The notes under the pieces: generated by a model
Seen by the model: the letters and a program-made list of their open reading frames with translations, nothing else
What the model was told of the DNA's origin: nothing
Databases searched by the model: none
Shown: positions 1-6,713 of the stretch, one piece after another
How positions within the stretch are numbered: the stretch's first letter is position 1
Layout: each line of letters begins with the position of its first letter
Made by a program: the position numbers and the translations under genes
Assembly (NCBI GenBank): GCA_013368375.1
Contig: JAACJP010000121.1
Location: 1 to 10,150, forward strand
Reading direction: 5' to 3'
From: Tricholomella constricta
Taxonomy: Eukaryota; Basidiomycota; Agaricomycetes; Agaricales; Lyophyllaceae
DNA: 10,150 bases

Positions 1-241
1 GGTTCATATAAGGTGCGTTCTTCTCAACGCACCTCGGTCTGCTGTCTTTTCATGGGTCGGGACGATGGTCCCTCCCCGCGATCTGGCGACGCCACTGCCG
101 GTCGCTTTTTTGCCAGGCTGAGTTGCTCAGCCATGGTCGACTCTCTCGCCTTCACGCGTCTCAAGTCCGCGCGAACTCCATCGTACACATCAAGCAGCTG
201 GGTTACGACCAGCTGCGCCATCCCGTCATCCAAGAAATCAC
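1..241 (-). pseudogene. 5'-truncated second copy of element H ORF
   Basis: This segment repeats 9114-9356 in the same orientation with six base substitutions and two single-base length differences (C4 versus C5, T6 versus T7). It runs off the left edge, and homology stops abruptly at 241, inside the ORF, so the copy lacks its 5' part. Read on the minus strand it stays open across both homopolymers, joining the frame with MAQLVVTQLL to the frame with MKRQQTEVR. In the right-hand copy these two lie in different frames. This copy therefore probably shows the ancestral reading frame. The sequence upstream of the break (242-435) is Gypsy pol, so the copy either inserted into that element or was joined to it by recombination. 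The hairpins at 11-34 and near 195-215 are kept, with differences falling in their loops. Confidence 0.8.
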
Positions 242-435
242 GGTGTGGTCGGCTTGGTCGGAGCGACCGACGGAGATGGCGATTGGTCAGGGAAGGATTG
301 TACGTCTTCGTCGATTGATTCACCCGTAGAAGTAGCAGCAATATTAAGTATATTGGGGTACTCTACAGATAGGGGGGCGAACCGATTACGACTAGACAAC
401 GGGGGCGTACTTTTCACCCGTTGTGCGACTAAAAA
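241..435 (-). pseudogene. pol: N-terminal fragment of Gypsy Pol polyprotein
   Basis: About 64 codons are open in the -1 frame relative to gag, starting at the T-run that overlaps the gag stop codon. The fragment contains SRNRFAPLSVE followed by a Ser/Pro/Thr-rich linker. Such an RNRF-x-x-L-x-V-E segment is, from memory, typical of the start of pol just before the protease in basidiomycete Gypsy elements. The frame ends in TGA (240-238) exactly at the junction with the element H fragment, so no protease motif or catalytic domain is present. The fragment cannot be functional. The assignment rests on position after gag and on the short motif, not on a search. Confidence 0.6.
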
Positions 436-1645
436 TCCTCTTCCGTGGCCAAGGCGGTCGGGTCGGCCGACTCGGGAGTCGGGTCAGCCGGGATCGCATC
501 CTTGCGTGCCAGTAGCTGCATGATCAGCTCATCCAGTTCCTCCGGCATGATGTGGCGCACGTCGAAGCGCAATGGACAGTCACGCCAGAAGTGCCCCGGT
601 TGTTTGCACCGACGGCACTTGTCGTCGCGAACAGGGCGACCGGTGAATCGATCAATGTCCATAGGGACACCGGGAGAAAGAGCTGGCGCTCGGGGGGCAT
701 GCGCGACATGCGTCGGAGCCGACACACGAACAGGAGCAACTGGTTGCGCAGAAGGTCGCCAGTGGAGAGCGGGCGCGACTGGGTGCACGGGGACGAGGGC
801 GGTCGGGCGGCTAGCCGACGGGATGGTCGGAGGTGTCCGACGGTGGAAGTCCTCCTCAGTCCTCATGATGAAGTCCTGGGAGCGGGCGATCGCTAGCCAG
901 TCCTCGATCTTGGAGTCGTTGGGCCGACCCGTGGTGATGCTTCCGAGTCGCTTCGAAAGCTTCGGGTCCATGCCCCGACGGAACTTGAGGACCAGGTGGC
1001 GACCATCCGGGTAGTCGGCCTTGACCCACAGGGCCTTGAACGAGTCTATGTACTCGTCGATGGTGCGCCCGTTCTGGAAATACGCCGTCGACTCGAGGAT
1101 GAGCGCGGCGTCGGCGACCTCGTCAAACAGGAAGAACTCCTTCTCGAAGTTCGATACGAAGTCGTCCCAGGTCGGGAACACGCGCTTCACCGACCCGCAC
1201 TGAAAGACGCGACCGACGAAGTCAGCAGCGCGACCGTGTTGCATGAACGACAACACCCAGCTAATTCGGGCGTGGTCGTCGGTGAACTGCCCGGTGGTCA
1301 GCGAGAAGTAGAGCTGACACGCATTCCAGAAGGCACGTCCGCCCGATCGTGCGCCATCGTAGGTGGAGGAGGCGACGGCCGAATGTGCGATCCTGATCGC
1401 GGAGGGGAGACGTCGGCGAGGGTTGCGCCGGCGTCGCGGGGGTCGTAGATGCTGCTGGGGAGGCAGCGGAGGGGTTTCCCAAAATGAGGGTATCTAAAAG
1501 AGAGGAGAATGCGGTCCAGGGTGGCCGAGTTGGAGGTTTGGGTGTGGGAGAGAGCCGATATCGTGGTTTCGAGGCTCCCCAGTCGCTCTTCTGGCGTAAG
1601 CGCAGGGGGAGACGATGGCATGTCAAAATCACCGAATTCGGACAT
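429..1645 (-). pseudogene. gag: Gypsy Gag polyprotein with one frameshift
   Basis: This is the capsid/nucleocapsid protein of element A, expected to assemble cytoplasmic particles and package the element RNA. It starts at the ATG at 1645 (MSEFGDFDMP), matching the start of the second gag at 2642. A conserved ATISAL-type helix follows. Then come TYDGARSGGRAFWNAC and FTDDHARISWVLSFM, a retrotransposon gag capsid core, and a Pro/Ala-rich linker. A CCHC zinc knuckle (CRRCKQPGHFWRDC, about residues 344-357 of 405) is followed by an acidic C-terminus. Around 1360-1370 one base is missing compared with the other gag (PSPPP-x-YDG), which puts the first ~93 codons in a different frame from the rest. 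The stop TAG at 431-429 overlaps a five-T run (see finding on -1 shifting). Family assignment is firm; the frame break could be real decay or a base-calling error. Confidence 0.85.
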
Positions 1646-1763
1646 CTCAAGATGGGGCTGGGGCGATGATCGGAGAAAGCGGGCGCGTGTTGGACGGGTT
1701 GCATGTAGCAGACACGTGTTTCGACGCGGAAGCTTGATCGGTCGGCCTCGCCGGGTCTTAGGT

Positions 1764-1775
1764 TTAGTCTATTCT
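1764..1775 (-). promoter_or_regulatory. Self-priming primer-binding site of element A
   Basis: On the minus strand the LTR end CCTAACA is followed by GC and then AGAATAGACTAA. This 12-mer is the exact reverse complement of minus-strand TTAGTCTATTCT at 1904-1893 in the same LTR. That stretch begins 32 nt downstream of the start of a TATATTAG box, where the transcript 5' end is expected. In Tf1/sushi-type elements the mRNA 5' end folds onto the PBS and is used as primer; the geometry here is the same. I saw no match here to a usual TGG-starting tRNA primer site. Confidence 0.75.
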
Positions 1776-1777
1776 GC

Positions 1778-2245
1778 TGTTAGGTGCGACCCACGAGCAG
1801 AGCTGAGTCGTACTGGCAGAGGGGAATCCGAAGTTATATTAAGTACAGTGAGGAATGTAAAGAGGGCTTACCTGGCAGAGGGGAATCCGAAGAGAATAGA
1901 CTAAGGATCCCCAATGCCAGTGGGCCGACTAATATACGAGTACTGTACATAATAAATCAAGGAATGGTCTGCGGCGCGTGTATGGACACGTTCCCGACGC
2001 TGTCCGATCCTCGTGGCTCAGGGTACGGGCACGAGTTGGGACAGCCGACGTCGGGATGTCGGGTGGTCGGGATCGGCGTCGGGCGCGCGCAGGGAGAGAT
2101 GGGAACGACAGGAAGTGTGTAAGTATATACACCGACGCTTGGGTCGGAGCGTCGGGGGTCGGGATCGCGAACGGTCGGGGAGCGATCGCATGAGCGGGGG
2201 ACGGTCGGTGAGCGTCGGAGGGCGCGAAAGGGGGTTCCCCTAACA
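1778..2245 (-). repeat. LTR of element A (5' LTR, 468 bp)
   Basis: The ends are TGTTAGG...CCTAACA, set by comparison with the solo LTR at 3574-4064, whose ends are fixed by a target duplication. Read on the minus strand, U3 is GC-rich and carries a hairpin (8-bp stem, 2132-2139 with 2148-2155). A TATATTAG box lies at 1936-1929 and the predicted transcript start is near 1904. A duplicated motif GGATTCCCCTCTGCCAG follows, the first copy running into GTAAG and the second ending at 1813. The internal leader and gag follow at once, so this is the 5' LTR of element A. Confidence 0.85.
1893..1936 (-). promoter_or_regulatory. LTR promoter, element A: TATA box and transcript 5' end
   Basis: TATATTAG occupies 1936-1929. 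The sequence TTAGTCTATTCT (1904-1893) begins 32 nt after the first T of the box. The same spacing holds in the two related LTRs. The start site is inferred from spacing and from complementarity to the PBS, not from RNA data. Confidence 0.6.
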
Positions 2246-2642
2246 GACAGCACCCATACGATTCGGGCGTGGTCGTCAGCGAAACTTCCCTCGCACAAGG
2301 AGAAGTAGAGGTTGCAGGCGTTCCAGAATGCGCGACCGCCCGAACGGGCGCCATCGTAAATGGGAGGGGGCGACGGTCGGAGGTGGTGCGATCCCGATCG
2401 CAGAGAGCCTGGCGGCGGAGGGGTCGTCTCGGGCGGCGGAGGACCGTGTCAGGCAGCGAAGGGTCGTGTCTCCCCGACATGAGTTTTTCGAAAAGAGCGG
2501 AGAGAGCGATCCATAGAGCCGTGTTGGAGGTGTTGGAGGCGGAGAGAGCCGAAATCGTGGCTTCCATATTCGCCAACCGCTCCTCCGTCGTGAGGAAGGG
2601 AGAGAACGGTCGTTCGAGTGGCATGTCACCAAATTCGGACAT
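2246..2642 (-). pseudogene. gag: Element B gag N-terminal remnant, split by element A
   Basis: Starts at the ATG at 2642 (MSEFGDMPLERPF) and parallels the gag at 1645-429: an ATISAL segment, then PSPPPIYDGARSGGRAFW, then FADDHARIVWVLS. The last codons run straight into the LTR edge at 2245, so everything after WVLS, including the capsid C-terminal part and zinc knuckle, is lost from this position. The first part and the YDGARSGG part are in different frames; an indel lies roughly between 2480 and 2410. It is a dead fragment. Its identity is secure from the match to the longer gag. Confidence 0.8.
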
Positions 2643-2759
2643 CTCGAAACGGGACTGGGGCGGGGCGATCGGAGCGAGCGCGTGTTGGACGGTCCGCGTG
2701 TAGCAGACGCGTGTTTCGGCGCAGAAGCTGGTCGGTCGGCTTCGTCGGGTTTCTAAGAG

Positions 2760-2769
2760 ACACTATTCT
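2760..2769 (-). promoter_or_regulatory. Self-priming primer-binding site of element B
   Basis: Minus-strand AGAATAGTGT starts 2 nt after the LTR end, as in element A. It is the exact reverse complement of ACACTATTCT at 2897-2888 inside the element B LTR. The sequence differs from the element A site (GTGT instead of GACTAA), and its partner in the LTR differs in the matching way. Confidence 0.72.
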
Positions 2770-2771
2770 GC

Positions 2772-3162
2772 TGTTAGGGCGACCTTAGAGCAGAGCTTAG
2801 TCGTGCTGGCAAAGGGGAATCCAAAGTTATATTGATGTACAGCAAACGAAGGTAAGTAAGGCTTACCTGGCAAAGGGGAATCCAAAGAGAATAGTGTAAA
2901 GGATTCCCAGATGCCAGGGGGCCGGCTATATACTAGTGTACTGTACATGTGATAATAACGAGCGGTTCCGGATGCTGTCTGATGGTAACCGTCGTCGGGA
3001 TGTCGGGTGATCGGGAAACAGTGTCAGGCCTAAACAGGGAAGGGAGGGAAACGACAGGAGTCAGAGCATCAGGGTCGGGATCGCGATCAGGCAGGAGCGA
3101 TCACACGTGTCGAGGGGCGGTCGATGAGCGTAGGAGGGCACGAAACAGGTGTTCCCCTAACA
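2772..3162 (-). repeat. LTR of element B (5' LTR, 391 bp)
   Basis: The ends are TGTTAGG...CCTAACA. It is about 80-100 bp shorter than its relatives, mostly in the U3 part, where the GC-rich palindrome of the other LTRs is degraded. Read on the minus strand it has TATATAG at 2932-2926, a predicted transcript start near 2900, and two copies of GGATTCCCCTTTGCCAG. These share the family-wide TTT/CAAAG variant within this LTR. The leader and gag remnant follow at 2771-2246. This is the oldest-looking of the three LTRs judged by its gaps. Confidence 0.82.
2888..2932 (-). promoter_or_regulatory. LTR promoter, element B: TATA box and transcript 5' end
   Basis: TATATAG at 2932-2926; the predicted RNA start (TTTACACTATTCT from 2900) is 32 nt downstream of the box start. 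Complementarity to the PBS covers 2897-2888. Confidence 0.55.
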
Positions 3163-3202
3163 GTTCGCTTCTTTCAGCGAATAGAATGCCGGCGGGACGT
3201 GC

Positions 3203-3520
3203 TCAAACGGCCTCAGGAATTTTGGTAGATGAGCTAGGCATAGCCACCCGTAGTCGTTTTAGCAGACGCTGATCCTCTGATTCGGGCAACGCTTCACGTT
3301 CAACCATTGCCACTTCAGCAGCATCGCAGGCAGTATTATTGTCCTCAAGATCCTCGGACTCCAGGCGCGTTGACTGTTGAAGCAGCGACGCAAAGTCGAA
3401 ATCCTTGGCGCAATAGATGGGTATCATGTCATATGGCGAGAATGTGATGCCAGAACGCGTCTTCAGTCCCAATAGATTAGCCTGTCCTGCTTCAAGCTGG
3501 AGAAAATGCTGGAGAAACAT
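3203..3520 (-). pseudogene. Unidentified ORF relic between LTRs
   Basis: A 105-codon frame begins MFLQHFLQLE and ends at TGA. The frame stays open about 12 codons further upstream (to about 3556, through FLELKVDYAFC), where in-frame stops occur, so any real start or upstream exon would lie beyond. It is rich in Leu, Glu and Asp, with an acidic stretch (ESEDLEDNN) and a basic RLLKRLR near the end. I recognise no domain. Insertion of the solo LTR at 3574 just upstream and of element B just downstream suggests a remnant of a host gene or another transposon broken by insertions. Codon-like composition is the only support for coding. Confidence 0.35.
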
Positions 3521-3573
3521 ACAGAACGCATAGTCAACCTTAAGCTCAAGAAAGAATTATCAACTATCAATGC

Positions 3574-4064
3574 TGTTAGGGGAACGCCCATTCATGCCCT
3601 CCGACGCTCACCGACTGTCTCCCGACACGTGCGATCACTCCCGACCGATCGCGCCCCCAACCCCGATGCTCCGACCCAAGCGTCGGTGTACATACTTATA
3701 CATCCCTGTTGCCACCTCCCCTTCCAGCGCGCGCCCGAACCCGACGTCCGACATTCCGACGTCGGTCGCCCGACCTCGTGCCAGCACCCTGAGCCACGAG
3801 GATCGGACAGCGTCGGGAATGTGTACAGACACGCGCCGCTGCCCATCCGTTATCATTTACGTACCATACACCCCAGAGAGCCGGCCCTCACGTAGTTTAC
3901 TCGTATATAGTCATCCTCCTGACATGGGGGAATCCTTTATTACTATTCTCATTGGATTCCCCTCTGCCAGGTAGGTTTACTTACGCTCTCTCTACCGTAC
4001 ATAATATAACATTGGATTCCCCTCTGCCAGCACGACTAAGCTCTGCGCTGAGGTCGCCCTAACA
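3574..4064 (+). repeat. Solo LTR of the same Gypsy family (491 bp)
   Basis: It begins TGTTAGG and ends CCTAACA, and aligns with the other two LTRs in opposite orientation. It has TATATAG at 3904-3910, a predicted transcript start at 3936 (TTTATTACTATTCT), and the 20-bp repeat ATTGGATTCCCCTCTGCCAG at 3951-3970 and 4011-4030. The first copy is followed by GTAGGT and the second ends in CAG. If the promoter works, transcripts would run rightward toward the 3' end of the gene at 4519-6616, antisense to it. Confidence 0.9.
3904..3949 (+). promoter_or_regulatory. Promoter within solo LTR
   Basis: TATATAG at 3904-3910 with the predicted start at 3936, 32 nt from the box start as in the other two LTRs. 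The first bases TTTATTACTATTCT are this copy's version of the self-primer; the matching PBS is absent because the copy is solo. Confidence 0.5.
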
Positions 4065-4099
4065 AATGCATAATATCAGTGAATAATTTGAGTATAGAA

Positions 4100-4209
4100 G
4101 GCCATTGCTCCCAGCCCCCTACTATACAGCGTGTTTGTCTCCTTGGCCCCAGGTTTGATGCCTGAAGTAGCCAAACACACTGTATCGTAGTGGGCTGAGA
4201 GCAACGGCC
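4100..4209. repeat. Long inverted repeat, 38-bp arms, 34-nt loop
   Basis: Arms are 4100-4137 and 4172-4209, with 33 of 38 positions complementary. If transcribed from the minus strand, three of the five mismatches become G-U pairs. The loop (4138-4171) holds a smaller stem (CAGG/CCTG) around GGTTTGATGCC, which resembles a tRNA T-arm/B-box but has no convincing A-box. It could be a foldback/MITE-like relic, a tRNA-related fragment or a small-RNA hairpin precursor; I cannot tell which. No flanking target duplication was seen. Confidence 0.65.
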
Positions 4210-4483
4210 CCAGAAGAAAAGTACGAGACTTTACCTTGTATATGTAGTATCCTAAGTGCGCCTTGAGAAGAGGGAGGTGCAGAGGAATTTTTTTCAGCGA
4301 TGGCAGCAGTGGTTGTAGCAGACAAAAGTTCTTGATCGCGGACTTGAAAAAAGTGATGCCACGGTGAAGCCATGCAATGCAACACATTTTTCTTCACTCA
4401 CGCCTGTTGGTGCCCATGCTCAAGCTCCCAATATTGTGGCCGTCTTTACTAGTCAGAGAGATAACAACAGAGATATAATAGAC
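4210..4483. other. Intergenic stretch, no supported gene
   Basis: Overlapping minus-strand frames of about 90-100 codons cross this stretch and the inverted repeat, but none shows a recognisable motif or consistent splice frame. On the plus strand a short open frame (TPVGAHAQAPNIVAVF, about 4402-4450) reads like protein but has no start or partner exon. I call nothing here. Confidence 0.5.
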
Positions 4484-4517
4484 GTTAAGAGATAATAAAT
4501 GTTAAGAGATAATAAAT
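4484..4517. repeat. Perfect 2 x 17-bp tandem repeat at gene 3' end
   Basis: GTTAAGAGATAATAAAT occurs twice head to tail, followed by GTTA, which contains the complement of the stop codon of the gene at 4519-6616. The repeat would form the beginning of that gene's 3' UTR and is AT-rich, as expected near a polyadenylation region. Confidence 0.85.
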
Positions 4518-4518
4518 G

Positions 4519-6616
4519 TTAGATTGGGTGGTCCCGCTCCCATTGTATCAAGAACGACGCCAAGATCTCTGAGCCTACGAGCTCCTCATCTTGCAGCGCG
4601 TCAACGACCTCCTGGGATCGGTGGAAGCCGCCTTGTTCACCGTATATGCCTATAATCCTGCTCATGTTCTCGGCCTCTGCAAGAGCCGTAGTTCCGATGC
4701 CCAGAGCATCCATAATTGCCTTCTTGGTGACCCGAATCTTACGGCGATTGCCCTGGTCGAAGAAGAGAGAAGACCATTCACATAAGCATCAAAAAGTGAG
4801 AGGAAAACACGTACAGGAATGTCGAGATATGCCTTGTGATGAGTGCTTGAAAAAGTAGCGGCGAAGGTCCAAAATCGGACTCGCGTTGGATTGTTCAGTT
4901 TTCGATTGCGGTTGGAACAAAACTCCGCGTAGCCAGGCCGAGTAGCGGCTTGACGCTTCAGCCACTCAATGTCTTCTCGCTCTTCTTCTTTGGAGGCAGC
5001 TGTATTCCTCGCCAGTTTTCGATCCGTCGCTCTCCGCCAATTAGAGTCATTGTCAGAATCATCGTGAATGTGTTTGCAGCCCGTGCGCACAGTTTGAGTG
5101 GTTTTGCGCATATGCGCAACTCCAGAAGGTATCTAGTCCTAACCATAGAAGTACGCATGGCTGAGCAAGGAAAAAGAGATACGCACGTGCTCGATGATGA
5201 GCTGTATTGTTGCGTCTTGAACTCTCAAAGTGGCTGGCTTGGTCTCGGTGTCCATCAAAGGCTTTCCATCATGAGCCATGTTCGCGAAGCATCGTCGATA
5301 TTCGCGGTCTGTTGAGTCAGGGATGGAGACCTTCACAACGCCTGTTAAGTACAAGCGACATAAGCAACATAGCGTGACTCAATGAAGGACCTGCCTTTGA
5401 TCGCCGAGAATGAGCTTTGCAGCGCGCGGAGAACATTGGCGGCTCGAACATCCCAATCACCAGCTGGACAAACCTCGAGTGGTCGCAGATCTACGTTTTC
5501 GACGCGTTTCTTGACAGCCGATGTGTCTTCCCATTCTTCGATCAACAGACGGACCTGGCAGAGATCTTCGTGTCGTCTGTAAAGCTGGAATATTGATTCG
5601 AACTTTTGCAGCAGCATTGATTCTGAGATGATGACTTACCTCATCCTCTTGATCCTTCGAAGCCTGGAGTTCAAGCAGTGCTACATTCAAACGCGGTGCA
5701 GCTGTTCAAGGAGGAGGAGTTTCTATGAAGTTGAACGATGAGAGGACTGCAAAAGTGTGAATTGTGATGGACTCTCACTTGTTGAATCATGCCTCAAGTC
5801 GCCTCCCTCCGCCTGAAGGAGTGAAGGCTCCGTCACGTTCTCTGGCTGATCTAATGGGTGTCATTGCAAGTCCGTTCATGTCATTGCAAGCCCGTGCATG
5901 CGGAGCACGTACATACCTGTTGCAGATGCTGGTGAGCTCCGAGGGCCGGCAACCGCAGCGCAAGGGGGTTCCAGCACGGTATCATCGAAGATCACCTGCT
6001 TTGTGAACCCTCCTGACAGGAGGTGTTCCTTCAGAGTCTCGACTCTGGTTTTTGACGGGTTGAACGAAGCGAGTGGCCATTTTTCGCGCTGCCGTTTGAC
6101 CATCTCCAGGAGCACCGCCTTCTTTACAGTCCTGAAAAAGTCAGTAACACCTGTTCTCATCATAAAAATCCTCTACTCACAGATCACTGGCTTCGTACGG
6201 CCTCTCGACGATGTTGGGCATATGGTACCGGGCTAGAAGGGTTGTCACTTGATCAGAAAAGAGACACAGTGCTGACAGCGTGGGGGAGATCAGCACAAGC
6301 TGAGACACCTCCACACCCACACCCGAAGAAAACGAAACAGGGATTGAGGCTCGATCGAAAGTTACGAGTGGCGATATCTTCGATGGCACGCGCCGATGTC
6401 GTTTGCGATGATCGACCGTGCCAATCACTTCAATCAGCAAGCCAAATGCTTCGTTTTTCGCGTTCGGCGAGTTCGAACAGATCAAATAGATTGAAGACAA
6501 TGAGTACGATCTAAATAGTCGTGTTAGAAGAGAACCTGCGGGGGCAACCAAACACTGGTTTGAGCACATCGAGACTCACCGGCCTTCGATAGAACACTCC
6601 TCGAACGAAGGTTCAT
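4519..6616 (-). CDS. Nine-exon fungal gene, protein of unknown function (545 aa)
   Basis: Proposed exons (minus strand): 6616-6580, 6535-6181, 6131-5917, 5850-5779, 5701-5640, 5584-5395, 5341-5187, 5132-4815, 4752-4519. Introns are 44-77 nt; all are GT-AG except intron 6 (5394-5342), which needs a GC donor (AAAG/GCAGGT) to keep frame. The exons join in one frame to TAA, strong evidence for a real gene. The start and intron 1 are the weakest parts; an ATG at 6569 without intron 1 is an alternative. The first ~35 residues are Arg/Ser/Leu-rich and lack acidic residues until about residue 40 (mitochondrial-presequence-like, inference). A SAP-like stretch (TRVETLKEHLLSGGFTK) lies near residue 170, and a charged KEEEREDIEWLKRQAA segment in exon 8. 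Exon 9 is helical-looking (KKAIMDALGIGTTALAEAEN). No catalytic motif or family is recognised. No frame-breaking damage is seen, although retroelements lie on both sides. Confidence 0.72.
5342..5394 (-). other. Candidate GC-AG intron
   Basis: The splice AAAG/GCAGGT...AACAG/GCG joins FSAIK to GVVKVSIPDS in frame. Using the GT three bases further in (GTCCTT) gives a premature stop. The GC donor fits the AG/GCAAGT-type consensus well enough to be plausible. The branch site is not clear. Confidence 0.55.
5861..5900. repeat. 2 x 20-bp tandem duplication inside intron 3
   Basis: TCATTGCAAGTCCGTTCATG at 5861-5880 is repeated at 5881-5900 with two differences. It lies wholly within the predicted intron 3 (5916-5851) and explains why that intron is longer than most of its neighbours. 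Confidence 0.85.
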
Positions 6617-6713
6617 CGTTTTCTCCGATCAACAATAGCATAATTGTGTCGATAAGATACGATTAGATCAGATTAGTCGATAAGATAGTAAGCGCCCTTA
6701 CATACCCCCCTTT
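6617..6713. promoter_or_regulatory. Spacer between host gene start and element H 3' end
   Basis: AT-rich and only about 100 bp long, it must hold the promoter of the minus-strand gene starting at 6616 unless that promoter lies within element H. GTCGATAAGATA occurs twice (6648-6659 and 6676-6687), separated by 16 bp. Repeats of this kind can mark the 3' end of a retroelement, so element H probably ends somewhere in 6640-6713. No clear TATA box or target duplication was found. Confidence 0.4.

Larger units (their letters stand above)
241..2245 (-). mobile_element. Element A: 5' part of a Ty3/Gypsy LTR retrotransposon
   Basis: Read on the minus strand the order is LTR (2245-1778), untranslated leader with primer-binding site (1777-1646), gag (1645-429) and the start of pol (435-241), the standard 5' order of Ty3/Gypsy elements. 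Protease, reverse transcriptase, RNase H, integrase and the 3' LTR are missing, because the element ends at 241 against the element H fragment. Its 5' LTR edge lies inside the gag of element B, so A is the younger insertion. The 5-bp target copy next to the LTR would be 2246-2250 (GACAG on the plus strand); its partner is outside the window or lost. Confidence 0.8.
3569..4069 (+). mobile_element. Solo-LTR insertion with 5-bp target duplication
   Basis: AATGC occurs at 3569-3573 and again at 4065-4069, directly outside the LTR ends. A 5-bp duplication is what Gypsy-type integrases make. The internal region and second LTR are gone, the usual result of LTR-LTR recombination. An exact duplication means both flanks are original and there has been no later rearrangement at this site. 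Confidence 0.9.

Noticed and set aside
13..318. Plus-strand and alternate-frame ORFs over 1-1450, including a 189-codon plus ORF at 445-1014
   Set aside because: They are shadows of the minus-strand gag/pol and element H frames; composition is Arg/Ser/Gly-rich without motifs.
466..490. Hairpin around CCGACT/AGTCGG in gag of element A as part of the same hairpin phenomenon
   Set aside because: Isolated; stems in gag and LTRs are sparse and in line with GC-rich chance occurrence.
1929..2298. Minus-strand ORFs running from gag into the LTR (such as the frame starting at 2298)
   Set aside because: They begin as real gag residues (FADDHARIVWVLS) but continue into LTR sequence; an accidental fusion at the insertion point, not a gene.
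3506..3974. Plus-strand ORFs of 129 and 134 codons inside the solo LTR
   Set aside because: They lie within the LTR, and the same region in the two related LTRs is not kept open in a consistent frame.
4138..4171. tRNA gene suggested by GGTTTGATGCC (B-box-like)
   Set aside because: No acceptor stem, anticodon arm or A-box at a proper distance; at best a degenerate tRNA-related fragment.
6648..6687. The two GTCGATAAGATA copies as target-site duplication of element H
   Set aside because: Both lie on the same side of the element and only 16 bp apart; no copy could be sought at the other end, which is outside the window.
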